A DNA stretch of 64,000 bases, taken from contig NZ_LGTC01000001.1 in assembly GCF_001262605.1 (NCBI RefSeq), positions 5,652,001-5,716,000 of the forward strand, read 5' to 3'. The translations under genes and the position numbers were made by a program. Each line of letters opens with the position of its first letter. Position 1 is the stretch's first letter. Positions 43,508 through 52,425 of this stretch are shown in pieces. The notes beneath the pieces are model-generated. The model was not told the origin of the DNA. It was given only the letters and a program-made list of their open reading frames with translations, and did not search any database. Source of the stretch: Pseudobacteroides cellulosolvens ATCC 35603 = DSM 2933. Its GTDB lineage: Bacteria; Bacillota; Clostridia; Acetivibrionales; DSM-2933.

Positions 43508-44353
43508 TTGAGAGTTGTAGGTTTTATTGGACCAAGCGGTACAGGAAAAAGCCACAGGGCAACCTGGGTTGCTAAGGAACGTGGCATTGATTTTATAATA
43601 GATGATGGTATTTTGATCCGCGGTAACAGAATTGTTGCAGGTCGTTCTGCCAAGAGGGAAGCCACTAAGATAGCCTCCGTCAAGTGTGCCCTTTTTCAGA
43701 GTGATGATCACGCCTATGATGTAAAGCGTGCAATAGAACTATACAAGCCCTCAGCAATGCTTATTTTAGGTACATCCGAAGGTATGGTGGAAAAAATAGC
43801 AAGCAGGCTTGAGGTAGGTCCCATTAATGAGAAAGTTTTTATAACCGATGTAGCCAGTGAATTCGAAATAAATCAGGCCAGATCAACAAGAATGCAGCAG
43901 GGAAAGCATGTTATCCCTGTTCCGACGTTTGAGATAAAGAAGGACTTTTCAGGTTATTTTCTTGATCCGCTGCAGATTTTCAAAAGAAAAGGTAAAGGCA
44001 GCTATCAGCTTGTAGGCGAAAAATCCGTTGTTCGCCCTACATTCAGCTATCTTGGCAAATATACCATATCGGATTACACAGTTTATCAAATAATTGAGCA
44101 CGTGGTATCGAAGATAGAGGGAGTTAGCAGGATTTCAAGATTCCGTGCCGAAAACCATCCTGACGGTATATATATAGAAATGGATCTTATACTCATTTAT
44201 GGGTACGTTATAAGGCCGCTTTTGCGAAAGGTTCAGCAAGATGTCGGTGAGGAAGTTGAAAAACTGACTGCGTTAAATATAAAAGCTCTTAACCTTGTAG
44301 CCAAGAGCCTTGTCATTGATCCGCAAAAAGTAAAATCCAAAATGGAGAATTAA
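43508..44353 (+). CDS. P-loop NTPase fused to Asp23/Gls24-like domain
   Basis: 281-residue cytoplasmic protein starting at TTG 43508, with GGAGG six bases upstream. The N-terminal half (about 1-165) is a P-loop domain with Walker A GPSGTGKSHRATWVA and the segment IIDDGILIRGNRIVAGRSAKRE. The C-terminal half (about 175-270) matches Asp23/Gls24: YLGKYTISDYTVYQIIEHVVSKIEGV, IYIEMDLILIYG and VQQDVGEEVEKLTALNIKALNLVA. Asp23 proteins are abundant envelope-stress or membrane-associated proteins; an ATP-dependent partner domain in the same chain is a known but unexplained clostridial arrangement. Its stop lies at the inner end of a solo family A repeat shared with the convergent DUF6062 gene. Confidence 0.82.
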   Translation: MRVVGFIGPSGTGKSHRATWVAKERGIDFIIDDGILIRGNRIVAGRSAKREATKIASVKCALFQSDDHAYDVKRAIELYKPSAMLILGTSEGMVEKIASRLEVGPINEKVFITDVASEFEINQARSTRMQQGKHVIPVPTFEIKKDFSGYFLDPLQIFKRKGKGSYQLVGEKSVVRPTFSYLGKYTISDYTVYQIIEHVVSKIEGVSRISRFRAENHPDGIYIEMDLILIYGYVIRPLLRKVQQDVGEEVEKLTALNIKALNLVAKSLVIDPQKVKSKMEN

Positions 44354-44382
44354 AGCGGAAGTAATATTTAATTTATTCCTTA
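44352..44382 (-). repeat. Family A repeat, solo 31-bp end between convergent stops
   Basis: Compared with the family A right end at 57098-57128, 27 of 31 bases are identical over AAAGCGGAAGTAAT....CCTTA. Read on the minus strand it begins TAAGG, and that TAA is the stop of the DUF6062 gene. The other end overlaps the TAA of the P-loop/Asp23 gene. It fills the entire 26-bp gap. Confidence 0.65.
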
Positions 44383-45156
44383 ACTAAAATCGCAAAAACC
44401 TACAATCTTCTGAATGCTCCTTGGAACTGCATCCTTGGAATTTCCCCATGGGGCATCATTGTTTCTATAGTCAAACTTTTTCGTAAACCAGCTTACTTCC
44501 TCCCTGATTCTTTCAAGGTTTTCCAACTGAATTTCCATAAGGTTTGATACAAATATGGCTGTTTCCTTTGCATTCAAAAACTTTTTAGTTCCTTCCAAAA
44601 GGTCTTTCAGGTGCTTTAAACAAAAACCCTTCTTGCTGTTAAAAAGTGTCTTAAAATCGTTTTCCTTAAACCATAAATAAAGTATGACATCAATATACCT
44701 CTCCATAGTATGATCTAGCTTTCCGCAAACAGTGCACTTTCCTTCAAGTTCCTTTAATATCTCCAAAAGGTTATCCACCATTTTGTCTGTATCGGATTTC
44801 TTCATTGAGACTTTGCTGGAAAGGTTCTTCATCATTGACATTTCAGCATCTTTTTTTACTGCATCCTTCTTACTTTCATATAACTTTCCGATATTATAAT
44901 TCTGCTGAGTCAGATGTGTTTCCAAAATCAATCCCAAACCAAGCCTGTTCTGCTGTCTATTGTAAAGCTTCTCAAAATGCTTTTTGCAAAAACCCTTTTC
45001 GTTGGTTTCAATACGCCCCTCCGGCTCCATAAGTGAAGGACCCAATATATAGTCGATACATTCATCCTCCAGCTTTTTTTCCAACACACACATAGGGCAC
45101 TCACATTCAACTCCGAAAGCTTCAGTAACAGGTATTGTATAAATTTTTTCTTTCAT
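44380..45156 (-). CDS. DUF6062 family Cys-rich protein
   Basis: 258-residue cytoplasmic protein of the clostridial DUF6062 family. ATG 45156 has AAAGGTGG five bases upstream, better than the overlapping GTG. Cys pairs are regularly spaced: CECPMC near residue 18-23, GFCKKH near 57, CTVCGKLDHTMERYID near 142-145 and GFCLKH near 178. This two-fold C..C/GFC.KH pattern suggests a metal-binding or redox duplication. The function is unknown. It is convergent with the P-loop/Asp23 gene. Confidence 0.78.
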   Translation of the reverse strand: MKEKIYTIPVTEAFGVECECPMCVLEKKLEDECIDYILGPSLMEPEGRIETNEKGFCKKHFEKLYNRQQNRLGLGLILETHLTQQNYNIGKLYESKKDAVKKDAEMSMMKNLSSKVSMKKSDTDKMVDNLLEILKELEGKCTVCGKLDHTMERYIDVILYLWFKENDFKTLFNSKKGFCLKHLKDLLEGTKKFLNAKETAIFVSNLMEIQLENLERIREEVSWFTKKFDYRNNDAPWGNSKDAVPRSIQKIVGFCDFS

Positions 45157-45281
45157 ATAGTCCACCTTTATATGAATATTTGGTTAATTGCAAATTAATT
45201 TATTTGTTATTTCCGATAGAATTATGTGATACCATGTTATTATATCAGATAAGTATGGGAAAATATATAATGACATTTTTG

Positions 45282-45344
45282 CAACTTGATTGTTGTCATG
45301 AAAAATTGTGTGTAGAATACACCATGATTTCCTGGACATAGAAA
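45282..45344. repeat. Family B palindromic repeat, copy 3
   Basis: TGTC (45294-45297)/GACA (45335-45338) outside, GAAAAATT/GATTTCC and TGTGTA/TACACC inside, around a three-base loop. The flank CAACTTGATTGTTGTC matches copy 1 (CAACTTTGATGGTTGTC). It lies in the divergent gap between the DUF6062 gene and the 8-oxoguanine glycosylase gene. Confidence 0.7.
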
Positions 45345-45362
45345 AGAACTGGAGACAAATAT

Positions 45363-46247
45363 ATGGATTATAAGGGTTACACTGTTTATGAAAATAATAA
45401 TGGCATTGAAATTGAAGGAGTTCGTGACTTTGACCTTGGTCACATCTTCGACTGCGGACAAAGCTTCAGATGGCTTAAGCAACAAGACGGGAGCTATATT
45501 GGCGTTGTGAAGGATAAGGTATCCCGTATCAGATTTGAAAATGGAAAGCTTTATATCTCAAATTCCAACTTTGATGATTTTGTTAAGATATGGTATGACT
45601 ACTTCGACCTTGGAACAGACTATGGAGAAATAAAAAAAATCCTTTGCCAAAAGGATGAAGTCATGTCACAGGCAATACCCTTCGGCCAGGGTATAAGGCT
45701 TTTAAGACAGGATATATGGGAGCTTATAATTTCCTTTATCATCTCAGCCAACAATAGAATTCCCCGTATCATGAAATCTGTTGAAACCCTGTCACAAAAC
45801 TTTGGAAGAAAAATCAGCTCGGAGGAAGGGGATTTTTATTCATTCCCCAGCCCTGAAGCCCTTTCATCCTGCCCACTTGACCAAATTGAAATCTGTAAAG
45901 CCGGGTTTAGATGCAAATATATTTCCAATACCTCCAATATGATCCGCAAAGGAATTGTAAACTTAAGTACACTAAAAGAAATGACTACCGATGAGGCACG
46001 CAATGAACTCATAAAACTCTCAGGCGTGGGCCGCAAGGTTGCTGACTGCATTTTGCTGTTTTCCGGTACGAATTTTGACGTATTTCCAACTGATGTATGG
46101 ATAAAAAGAATAATGGAGGTTTTATATTTTAAAAGGGAGGCAACCCTCAAGGAAATTGATCAATATGCAAAAGATCATTTTGGCAGCTTGTCAGGCTATG
46201 CCCAGCAATACCTGTTCTTCTTTGCTCGTGAGACCCGAATAAGCTGA
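45363..46247 (+). CDS. ogg: 8-oxoguanine DNA glycosylase/AP lyase (OGG1-like)
   Basis: 294-residue base-excision-repair enzyme of the OGG1/AlkA-N family. An N-terminal domain with FDLGHIFDCGQSFRW (about 20-35) is followed by the HhH-GPD core: QDIWELIISFIISANNRIPRI, LIKLSGVGRKVADCILLF with the catalytic Lys, and FPTDVWIKRIM with the catalytic Asp. It removes 8-oxoguanine opposite cytosine and can cleave the abasic site. GGAGA precedes ATG. Its promoter region contains family B copy 3. A hairpin ends the unit. Confidence 0.93.
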   Translation: MDYKGYTVYENNNGIEIEGVRDFDLGHIFDCGQSFRWLKQQDGSYIGVVKDKVSRIRFENGKLYISNSNFDDFVKIWYDYFDLGTDYGEIKKILCQKDEVMSQAIPFGQGIRLLRQDIWELIISFIISANNRIPRIMKSVETLSQNFGRKISSEEGDFYSFPSPEALSSCPLDQIEICKAGFRCKYISNTSNMIRKGIVNLSTLKEMTTDEARNELIKLSGVGRKVADCILLFSGTNFDVFPTDVWIKRIMEVLYFKREATLKEIDQYAKDHFGSLSGYAQQYLFFFARETRIS

Positions 46248-46269
46248 TCAATTATATTGCAACATAATA

Positions 46270-46306
46270 GGTGCTGCAGATAGGTTCATAACCTGTCTAC
46301 AGCACC
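46270..46306. terminator. Hairpin between convergent ogg and esterase genes
   Basis: GGTGCTG/CAGCACC at the base with AGA and AGGTT/AACCT inside give a nearly continuous stem. There is no T-run on either side, so it is a possible RNA 3'-end structure rather than a confirmed terminator. Confidence 0.5.
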
Positions 46307-46371
46307 ATACTAATCAGGGCTTACTTAATTATGTATTTTGTTAGTTCTATCCAATTATACATCATATTGCT

Positions 46372-48396
46372 TTAGAACCATATAATATTGAAAATAACAT
46401 TCTTTTGCCATTCAGTAAGATTGTTTACCTCCATCATTATATCTTCCTTTTTAAACTCCTCATTCATCATACTTATCTTGCTCTCATTTAAATCAGCATC
46501 AAAGATGATACTTTTGGGTTCATTGGGGATATTAGACCACTTCTCCCAATTAGGCAAGCTGCTGTTTCCTTTATTAGGATTTCCTGTAGAAGCAAATGAT
46601 GACACATATGACATTATGGCATCTTGTAATGCAATTCTCCCTTTTTCATTTTCTTCTGTGTAAGAAATATTCCATAAATCCTTATCCCAACCAAAGAAGA
46701 AGGGTAGTTCAAATGAATGCCCTGCACCTACTAAAAAGTCAAAAGGTACTTTAGCTCCTTTTCCCTTCCATTTAAAATAATAACAATACACATCATCCTG
46801 GTGCTTTTTTAGACTACCAGCAAGAGAATCCACCATTGTAGCCTTCCAGTTCATAGACGGATATTTAGCTAATAATTCAAAAAATTGTCTGTCTTGGCTA
46901 TCGGCAGGCATGACCTCTTCTAATGTCATGGATTTTCCATTTACCCCAAGCACACTTTGTATGTCTGACCACTTATGCCCGGTGTATGTAGGAAAATCAG
47001 CAATCATAAGGGGTAGGAAAGGCTTGTATTCATCCTCGTTACTTCCAATAATTATAGGAACTTTATTATAATTTCCTGATTCAAAAGCAGAAGCAACTGT
47101 ATCTGTAATAACGTTCCCATCTATAATAGGTTCTGCTGAAGTTGGATATGCTTTTGTTATCTCAACTGCTGATTTGCTTCTTAAATAAGCTTCTATTTCT
47201 TTGTTTGTCATTATTTTACGGTGAGCAGCTGCTGATTCTAAATCAGCACAAGTATTATCTGCCACCAGGAGCTTATCAATAATATTATTGGTTTTTTCAA
47301 CTCCTTTTTCTACAGAAATATTTACAAGGCCTGAACTTTCAACGACTGCCTTATGAAAAAGGTCTTTAGCAAGAGGTGAAACCATAAGACTCAACACATT
47401 TGTTCCTCCTGCTGATTGTCCCGCTACTGTGACGTTTTTGGGATTACCGCCAAATTGGCGGATATTGCCCTGTACCCATTTAAGTGCTTTAATAATATCG
47501 AGAGTTCCAAAATTTCCTGACTTATCTTCAACTGTTCCGTTTGAGGTCAGTGCAGGATGGGTAAGCCATCCCATTGCCCCTAAACGATACTCAACAACTA
47601 CAACTACCACATTGTATTTTTGGGCAAGAAACTGTGCAAAGAAAAAATCCTCAGCACCTCCTGTTACATTGCCACCCCCATGAATCCAGAAATATACCGG
47701 TAGATTTTTTTCTTTCGTTTTAGGTCTGCATACATTCAGGTACAGGCAATCTTCTGAACCAATAACCTGACCTGTAGGTGACCAATATAAAGTTTGCTCA
47801 TTCTGGATACTTCGTGATAGATCAAATGTGGAAAAGCGAATACCTTTCCATGGTTTAGGCTCTCTTGGAGCTTTCCACCTGAGCTTACCTACAGGAGGTT
47901 TTGCATAAGGTATTCCAACCCAGGTCCAGCAGTCAGGCTCTAAACTAAGACCTGCAACTTTTCCCGAGCTTATCTTAACAGTAGTTTCACATGCATGTTC
48001 AATAGATACTAAAATAGTATCTATTTTAGCCAAAAGAAGTGCATGTTCTTGCAATACAATCGATTTTTCCATATCTTTTTTGAAGTTTTCACTTAAATAC
48101 TTTCTTGCAGATTCATAATTTCCATCTTTTAGCTTTTTAATGATATCTTCAAGCTTTTTATCCAAATGGCTTTTGCTATGTTTCGTTTTTTTGACATCAA
48201 TAAATGCATTATCCGGTAACTTGGCAATTTGATCACGAAGCTCCTTTATTACATCTAATGGACTTGCAATAGGAAAATAGTTTCCATGTGAATACTTTGA
48301 AGCATTACTGCTGTTTGATTCAGCTGAAAATGCACTTCCTCCAGCTAAAGTTAATATCAAAACCCCAACTACAAAATACGATAAAAATTTTTTCAC
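46372..48396 (-). CDS. Secreted type-B carboxylesterase with extra N-terminal helical domain
   Basis: 674-residue exported esterase starting at GTG 48396, with GAGGAGGG eight bases upstream. Signal peptide (1-25) is followed by a helical charged domain (about 45-135, with DVIKELRDQIAKLPDNAF) not found in ordinary family members. The carboxylesterase domain (about 140-660) has GIPYAKPPVGKLRW, SEDCLYLNV, IHGGGN oxyanion site, GQSAGGTNV nucleophile elbow (usually GESAG), SNEDEYKPF with the acid and GAGHSFELPF with the His. Substrate unknown; xylan or acyl esters are plausible in this genome. It is divergent from the dockerin/inhibitor-like gene. Confidence 0.88.
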   Translation of the reverse strand: MKKFLSYFVVGVLILTLAGGSAFSAESNSSNASKYSHGNYFPIASPLDVIKELRDQIAKLPDNAFIDVKKTKHSKSHLDKKLEDIIKKLKDGNYESARKYLSENFKKDMEKSIVLQEHALLLAKIDTILVSIEHACETTVKISSGKVAGLSLEPDCWTWVGIPYAKPPVGKLRWKAPREPKPWKGIRFSTFDLSRSIQNEQTLYWSPTGQVIGSEDCLYLNVCRPKTKEKNLPVYFWIHGGGNVTGGAEDFFFAQFLAQKYNVVVVVVEYRLGAMGWLTHPALTSNGTVEDKSGNFGTLDIIKALKWVQGNIRQFGGNPKNVTVAGQSAGGTNVLSLMVSPLAKDLFHKAVVESSGLVNISVEKGVEKTNNIIDKLLVADNTCADLESAAAHRKIMTNKEIEAYLRSKSAVEITKAYPTSAEPIIDGNVITDTVASAFESGNYNKVPIIIGSNEDEYKPFLPLMIADFPTYTGHKWSDIQSVLGVNGKSMTLEEVMPADSQDRQFFELLAKYPSMNWKATMVDSLAGSLKKHQDDVYCYYFKWKGKGAKVPFDFLVGAGHSFELPFFFGWDKDLWNISYTEENEKGRIALQDAIMSYVSSFASTGNPNKGNSSLPNWEKWSNIPNEPKSIIFDADLNESKISMMNEEFKKEDIMMEVNNLTEWQKNVIFNIIWF

Positions 48397-48561
48397 TTAT
48401 AAATCCCTCCTCATAAATTATTACAATTAAATTATATTCTATCTTTTTATAGTTTAAAAGTAAAATTTTGTTGTTTAATGTCAAAAAAGTAAAAAGCAAC
48501 AACTGGTTACTTTGCTATAATGACAAAAAGTCGTAATACAATGTTTGTTTGTAAAACATAA

Positions 48562-48590
48562 TTGACGCCATCTTCCCTTTGTTATACAAT
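48562..48590 (+). promoter_or_regulatory. Sigma-A promoter of the dockerin/inhibitor-like gene
   Basis: TTGACG, a 17-bp spacer and TACAAT end 35 bp before the ATG. This is the best promoter in the divergent gap 48397-48625. Confidence 0.7.
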
Positions 48591-48625
48591 TTATATATTA
48601 AAATATCTTTTATAGGAGGGATTTT

Positions 48626-51061
48626 ATGAGAAATGCAGCCAATAATACTAAATTAGTACTGCTGTTTGCAATGACTCTAGTATTTGTTTATTCATCGGCA
48701 CTTTTTGCATCTGCTTATACACCACCAGCAGCACCAGAGTCAGTTACAATTGATCCTGGCAAGTTTTTATTCATTGATACCCATACAAACCGTAACGGTA
48801 TTGGAGAAGTTGACGGATATATGTATATTGATTTCCCAACCTACAGCTATAATTCCAATACCAATACCTTATCATCTTGGTTCAATGTGAATGGCTTTAA
48901 TGATACTACCAAATTGGTAATCGGCGGCGGAATGAGTCTGAGCGGAACAGCTGGAAGCGGCGCCGGAACAGGACTTACTCCATACAGTACAACCTTTAAG
49001 GAAAATGAATTTTACGTAGATGCAGACTATACAATACATATTTTCTATAACAGCGATTGGAGAACCGTAAAGGTTGGCGAAACCTGGACAAATGTAGTTG
49101 AAACAAAGCCTATGAAGGGTACCGGTAAATATGTAAACACTTATACAGTAAAAAACTATGGTCTTCTTGATAAATCACAGCTTCATCAGCCTACTCCAAG
49201 ACCAACGCAAACAAACATTCCCTCACCAACATCAACGCCAACCCCGGTAGTATCTCCTACCCAAATGATTACAAGAAACCTTTCAGGCTTTGCAGGCTCC
49301 GATACAAACGGAATTAAAGACTACTCAGGCTTCAAAGTAGAAGTTGAGAATCGCTTTGGATCAGCATATACCAATATAAATGGTTATTTCTCACTTGATG
49401 TCTCAATGTTTGATACACCATCTGATGTACATACAGCAATAATAAGCAAACCTGGTTATCTTACAAGAAAAATTCCTCTAAACCTTGTACGTAATAATAT
49501 TGAGCTTGGTTCGGCAAAAGTTCCGTTAGTAATGTTGAGCGGTGATGCCAATAATGATAATGCAATAAATATGTCCGATGCAATTTTGATTGCAAAGCTA
49601 TTCAACAAAACTACAGCAGATAAGGATTTTAACCCAGCAGCAGACTTCAATACGGATGCAGTAATTAATGTTGCTGATGTTGTTTGTGTAGCAAAAAACT
49701 TCAACACCACCGGCGACTCCTATAAAAGACCTGCGGTATACAACATCCACAATACATATGCAAATATTGATCAAATATTTAATATTTCCATGCCTGAAGG
49801 CGGTTTCGCAGGTATAACCTATAAGTATTCCATTGAAAGCGAAGAAATGATAAAATTCGTATCCAAAACCAGTTCACCAGCCCCATACCCTGATGGATTC
49901 GGTAAAACCACTTGGACATTTGAGGCCTTACGTCCCGGTAAAACATCTATTACTTTTACATGCAGGGATGATTCGGAAAAATATTATATTGATATATTGG
50001 GAATGCCTCCACCACCTACGACTCCAACACCTCCATCAACCCCAACACCATCAGATAATACCGGAATAGATTCCGCGTTACTAAGCAAGACAACTATCAG
50101 CACGAATTCAGAGGAGAAGATTGTTGTAGGAAAGAATATCATATACTGCCCAACATTCCAGATGGCATGGGACGGGTTGAAGGGTATAATCGGTGGAGAT
50201 GTGAAACTGTCCGCAAATCCTCCTATAGCAGATATACTTAATAAAGGCTTTCCAATGGAAAATTCTCTGAATCCTAAAAGCTATTTATCAATGGCAGGAT
50301 ATGGTCAGAAGACAATTGATAATATCAATACATCACTGAAGGAAAAGTTTGGTGAATCCGCACCTCAGCTGAACAATAAAATTGCTGCTGATTCAATAAT
50401 AGCATACTCATACCTAAGCAAAAATTCGAATTTTGCAAAAGAATTTGACAATTTTGATTCTATGGGTTTTTCTACAGGTAGTGAATATTCCCTGGTAAAA
50501 GGATTTGGGATAGAACAAAATTCCGAGAACACTGATGATCTATCCAAACAGGTGCAAATATACGATTACAAAAGTGATGATGATTTTATTGTAAAGCTTA
50601 TACCTGAAGACAAAACTGAAGAGATTATCCTGGCCAAAGTTGCACCAGACGAAAACCTTTATAAAACATATACTTCAGTTATGAAAAGAATTGACGGCAA
50701 TTCGCCTGAACAATTCGAATTTAAAGACAAACTATTCGTTCCTAATATTAACTTTAATATCACCCATTCATATAATGACCTTAAAGGTCAAATTTCAAAC
50801 CCAGGTTTTGAACAGTATAACATTGATACTGCACTACAAAATACAAAATTTGTGCTAAATAGAAAGGGTTCCATACTATCGTCCTACGGAATTATAATAC
50901 TTGCAGGTTCAGGGCCAAAGCCCGATTATTCAAAGAAGCTTATATTTGACGGACCATTTATGGTCATCTTAAAGGAAAAGGGTGCTCCAAACCCCTATTT
51001 AACGCTTTGGGTGGATAATTACGAGATCCTTGAAAGAGCCATTGTTCCCGCGAATAATTGA
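48626..51061 (+). CDS. Secreted multidomain protein: internal dockerin, chagasin-like and serpin-like domains
   Basis: 811-residue exported protein. Signal peptide (1-31); unassigned beta domain (about 35-190); Pro/Thr linker; carboxypeptidase-regulatory-like domain (about 215-300); dockerin (about 305-365) with loops DANNDNAINMSD and DFNTDAVINVAD; a chagasin (I42 inhibitor)-like beta domain (about 375-455, with KTTWTFEALRPGKTSITF); second Pro/Thr linker; and a C-terminal domain (about 480-811). The last has weak serpin-like features: NIIYCPTFQMAWDGLKG, VPNINFNITHSYNDLKGQI and KKLIFDGPFMVILKEKG before a final strand. Dockerin would place it on a cellulosome, where protease inhibitors could protect the complex. 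Domain calls after the dockerin are inference. AGGAGGG precedes ATG. A terminator follows. Confidence 0.8.
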   Translation: MRNAANNTKLVLLFAMTLVFVYSSALFASAYTPPAAPESVTIDPGKFLFIDTHTNRNGIGEVDGYMYIDFPTYSYNSNTNTLSSWFNVNGFNDTTKLVIGGGMSLSGTAGSGAGTGLTPYSTTFKENEFYVDADYTIHIFYNSDWRTVKVGETWTNVVETKPMKGTGKYVNTYTVKNYGLLDKSQLHQPTPRPTQTNIPSPTSTPTPVVSPTQMITRNLSGFAGSDTNGIKDYSGFKVEVENRFGSAYTNINGYFSLDVSMFDTPSDVHTAIISKPGYLTRKIPLNLVRNNIELGSAKVPLVMLSGDANNDNAINMSDAILIAKLFNKTTADKDFNPAADFNTDAVINVADVVCVAKNFNTTGDSYKRPAVYNIHNTYANIDQIFNISMPEGGFAGITYKYSIESEEMIKFVSKTSSPAPYPDGFGKTTWTFEALRPGKTSITFTCRDDSEKYYIDILGMPPPPTTPTPPSTPTPSDNTGIDSALLSKTTISTNSEEKIVVGKNIIYCPTFQMAWDGLKGIIGGDVKLSANPPIADILNKGFPMENSLNPKSYLSMAGYGQKTIDNINTSLKEKFGESAPQLNNKIAADSIIAYSYLSKNSNFAKEFDNFDSMGFSTGSEYSLVKGFGIEQNSENTDDLSKQVQIYDYKSDDDFIVKLIPEDKTEEIILAKVAPDENLYKTYTSVMKRIDGNSPEQFEFKDKLFVPNINFNITHSYNDLKGQISNPGFEQYNIDTALQNTKFVLNRKGSILSSYGIIILAGSGPKPDYSKKLIFDGPFMVILKEKGAPNPYLTLWVDNYEILERAIVPANN

Positions 51062-51106
51062 CACATATTCCCAAAGTGACTATAATACTAAATTTTACTA
51101 GACATT

Positions 51107-51155
51107 AAGAAACCTTCACTTTATGCTTTGCAGCCCGTGAAGGTTTCTTGTGTTT
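51107..51155. terminator. Terminator between convergent genes
   Basis: AAGAAACCTTCAC/GTGAAGGTTTCTT is a perfect 13-bp stem with a 17-base loop, then GTGTTTTT. It ends the dockerin/inhibitor-like gene; the reverse direction towards the HD-GYP gene end also has an A-rich start. Confidence 0.88.
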
Positions 51156-51165
51156 TTAATCTCCT

Positions 51166-52215
51166 TTATAAAATTTCCACAATTTTTACATTCCTATTAG
51201 ACCTGAGATCGAAAGTGTTTCCATCTTTTAGCTTTATTAAAGGTCTTGAAACAAATTCATTATCAATATAAAATATCTGTCCTTCCATGCCATTACTTAG
51301 TCTAACATTATCACCTATAAAATACATGGCTACATTGGATATAAGGGTAAAAACAGTCAGAGTATCAAACTTTTGTGATGCAGAGGACTCAAATATTTCA
51401 AAAACACTGAAGGGGGTATCCGTTCTTTTATACACCCTGTCCAAAGTTATTATACTGTACAAATCAGCTACAGAAATAATTTTGGCTATGAGGTTTATTT
51501 TATCACCTTTTACTCCATTAGGGTATCCGCTGCCATCTTCTCTCTCATGATGCATAAGTACACCCTTACATAATTCTTCCGAAAAACCCGTCTTATCCTT
51601 CAATATTTCATATCCATATTGAGTATGCTTTTTAATTTCAATGATATCATTATTAGTCAAATCAGCTTTCTTATTAAGAATTTCCTTTGGGACCTTCGCC
51701 TTACCGATATCATGCAGCAGGCCGGCTACAGTGATTTCTTCAACCTCTTTGGCCCCAAGCTTCATCCAGTTTCCAATGAGACAACAAACACTTGCCACGT
51801 TTAAGCTATGGGTATACATGTAATCCCCTATGGATTTTAAGCTTCTTATGCACCTCAAAAGATCCCCTGTTGTTTTATCAGAATTTATTATGGATGCAGA
51901 AATTTCAGTAACTTTTTGCTCTATGGCATCATCTAAAAGAACATTTTCGAATAGAGTCTTTATTTTTTCAATTCTTTTTACATACTCCTTTTTTGTTTCC
52001 TTCACAGAGGGTGAGTCATTGGGTGATTCATCTTCTTCAGCCTGTTCCCTGGTTACCCACAGCATTTCAATGCTGTTTATAACCAGCTTGTCTATTATAA
52101 AATCAGTAAGAACAGTGCCTTGCTTCATAAAAATTGCACCTTTATCGTTATAGACATCTTTGGCAATGACCATACCTGGCTTACATTCAGCAATTCTGAT
52201 ATTATATTTATCCAT
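51166..52215 (-). CDS. HD-GYP domain c-di-GMP phosphodiesterase
   Basis: 349-residue cytoplasmic protein. N-terminal DUF3391-like segment (about 1-60, RIAECKPGMVIAKDVYNDKGAIFMKQGT); HD-GYP domain (about 125-290) with LLHDIGKAKVP, KKHTQYGYEIL, MHHEREDGSGYP and IISVADLYSIITLDRVYK; C-terminal beta segment with DNVRLSNGMEGQI. The family hydrolyses c-di-GMP to GMP or pGpG. All usual metal ligands appear present. GGAGGTG precedes ATG. Together with the GGDEF/HD-GYP gene at 13400 it shows that the organism uses c-di-GMP. Confidence 0.92.
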   Translation of the reverse strand: MDKYNIRIAECKPGMVIAKDVYNDKGAIFMKQGTVLTDFIIDKLVINSIEMLWVTREQAEEDESPNDSPSVKETKKEYVKRIEKIKTLFENVLLDDAIEQKVTEISASIINSDKTTGDLLRCIRSLKSIGDYMYTHSLNVASVCCLIGNWMKLGAKEVEEITVAGLLHDIGKAKVPKEILNKKADLTNNDIIEIKKHTQYGYEILKDKTGFSEELCKGVLMHHEREDGSGYPNGVKGDKINLIAKIISVADLYSIITLDRVYKRTDTPFSVFEIFESSASQKFDTLTVFTLISNVAMYFIGDNVRLSNGMEGQIFYIDNEFVSRPLIKLKDGNTFDLRSNRNVKIVEIL

Positions 52216-52425
52216 AACACACCTCCGTGCATATAATCTAATATAAAAAACACATTTTCCTATTTATCGGCAATATTTGATAAACGCATTATCATAATTT
52301 CCCAGACATACAAAAACTTCAGAAATTTCTACTGTATTAGTAATCCTTTAATCATTACTTAAAAGCAGAACCCCTGAAGCTTTTTCGTCTTAACATTTCG
52401 TTAAAGTTTATTTCCCGTATTGGAC

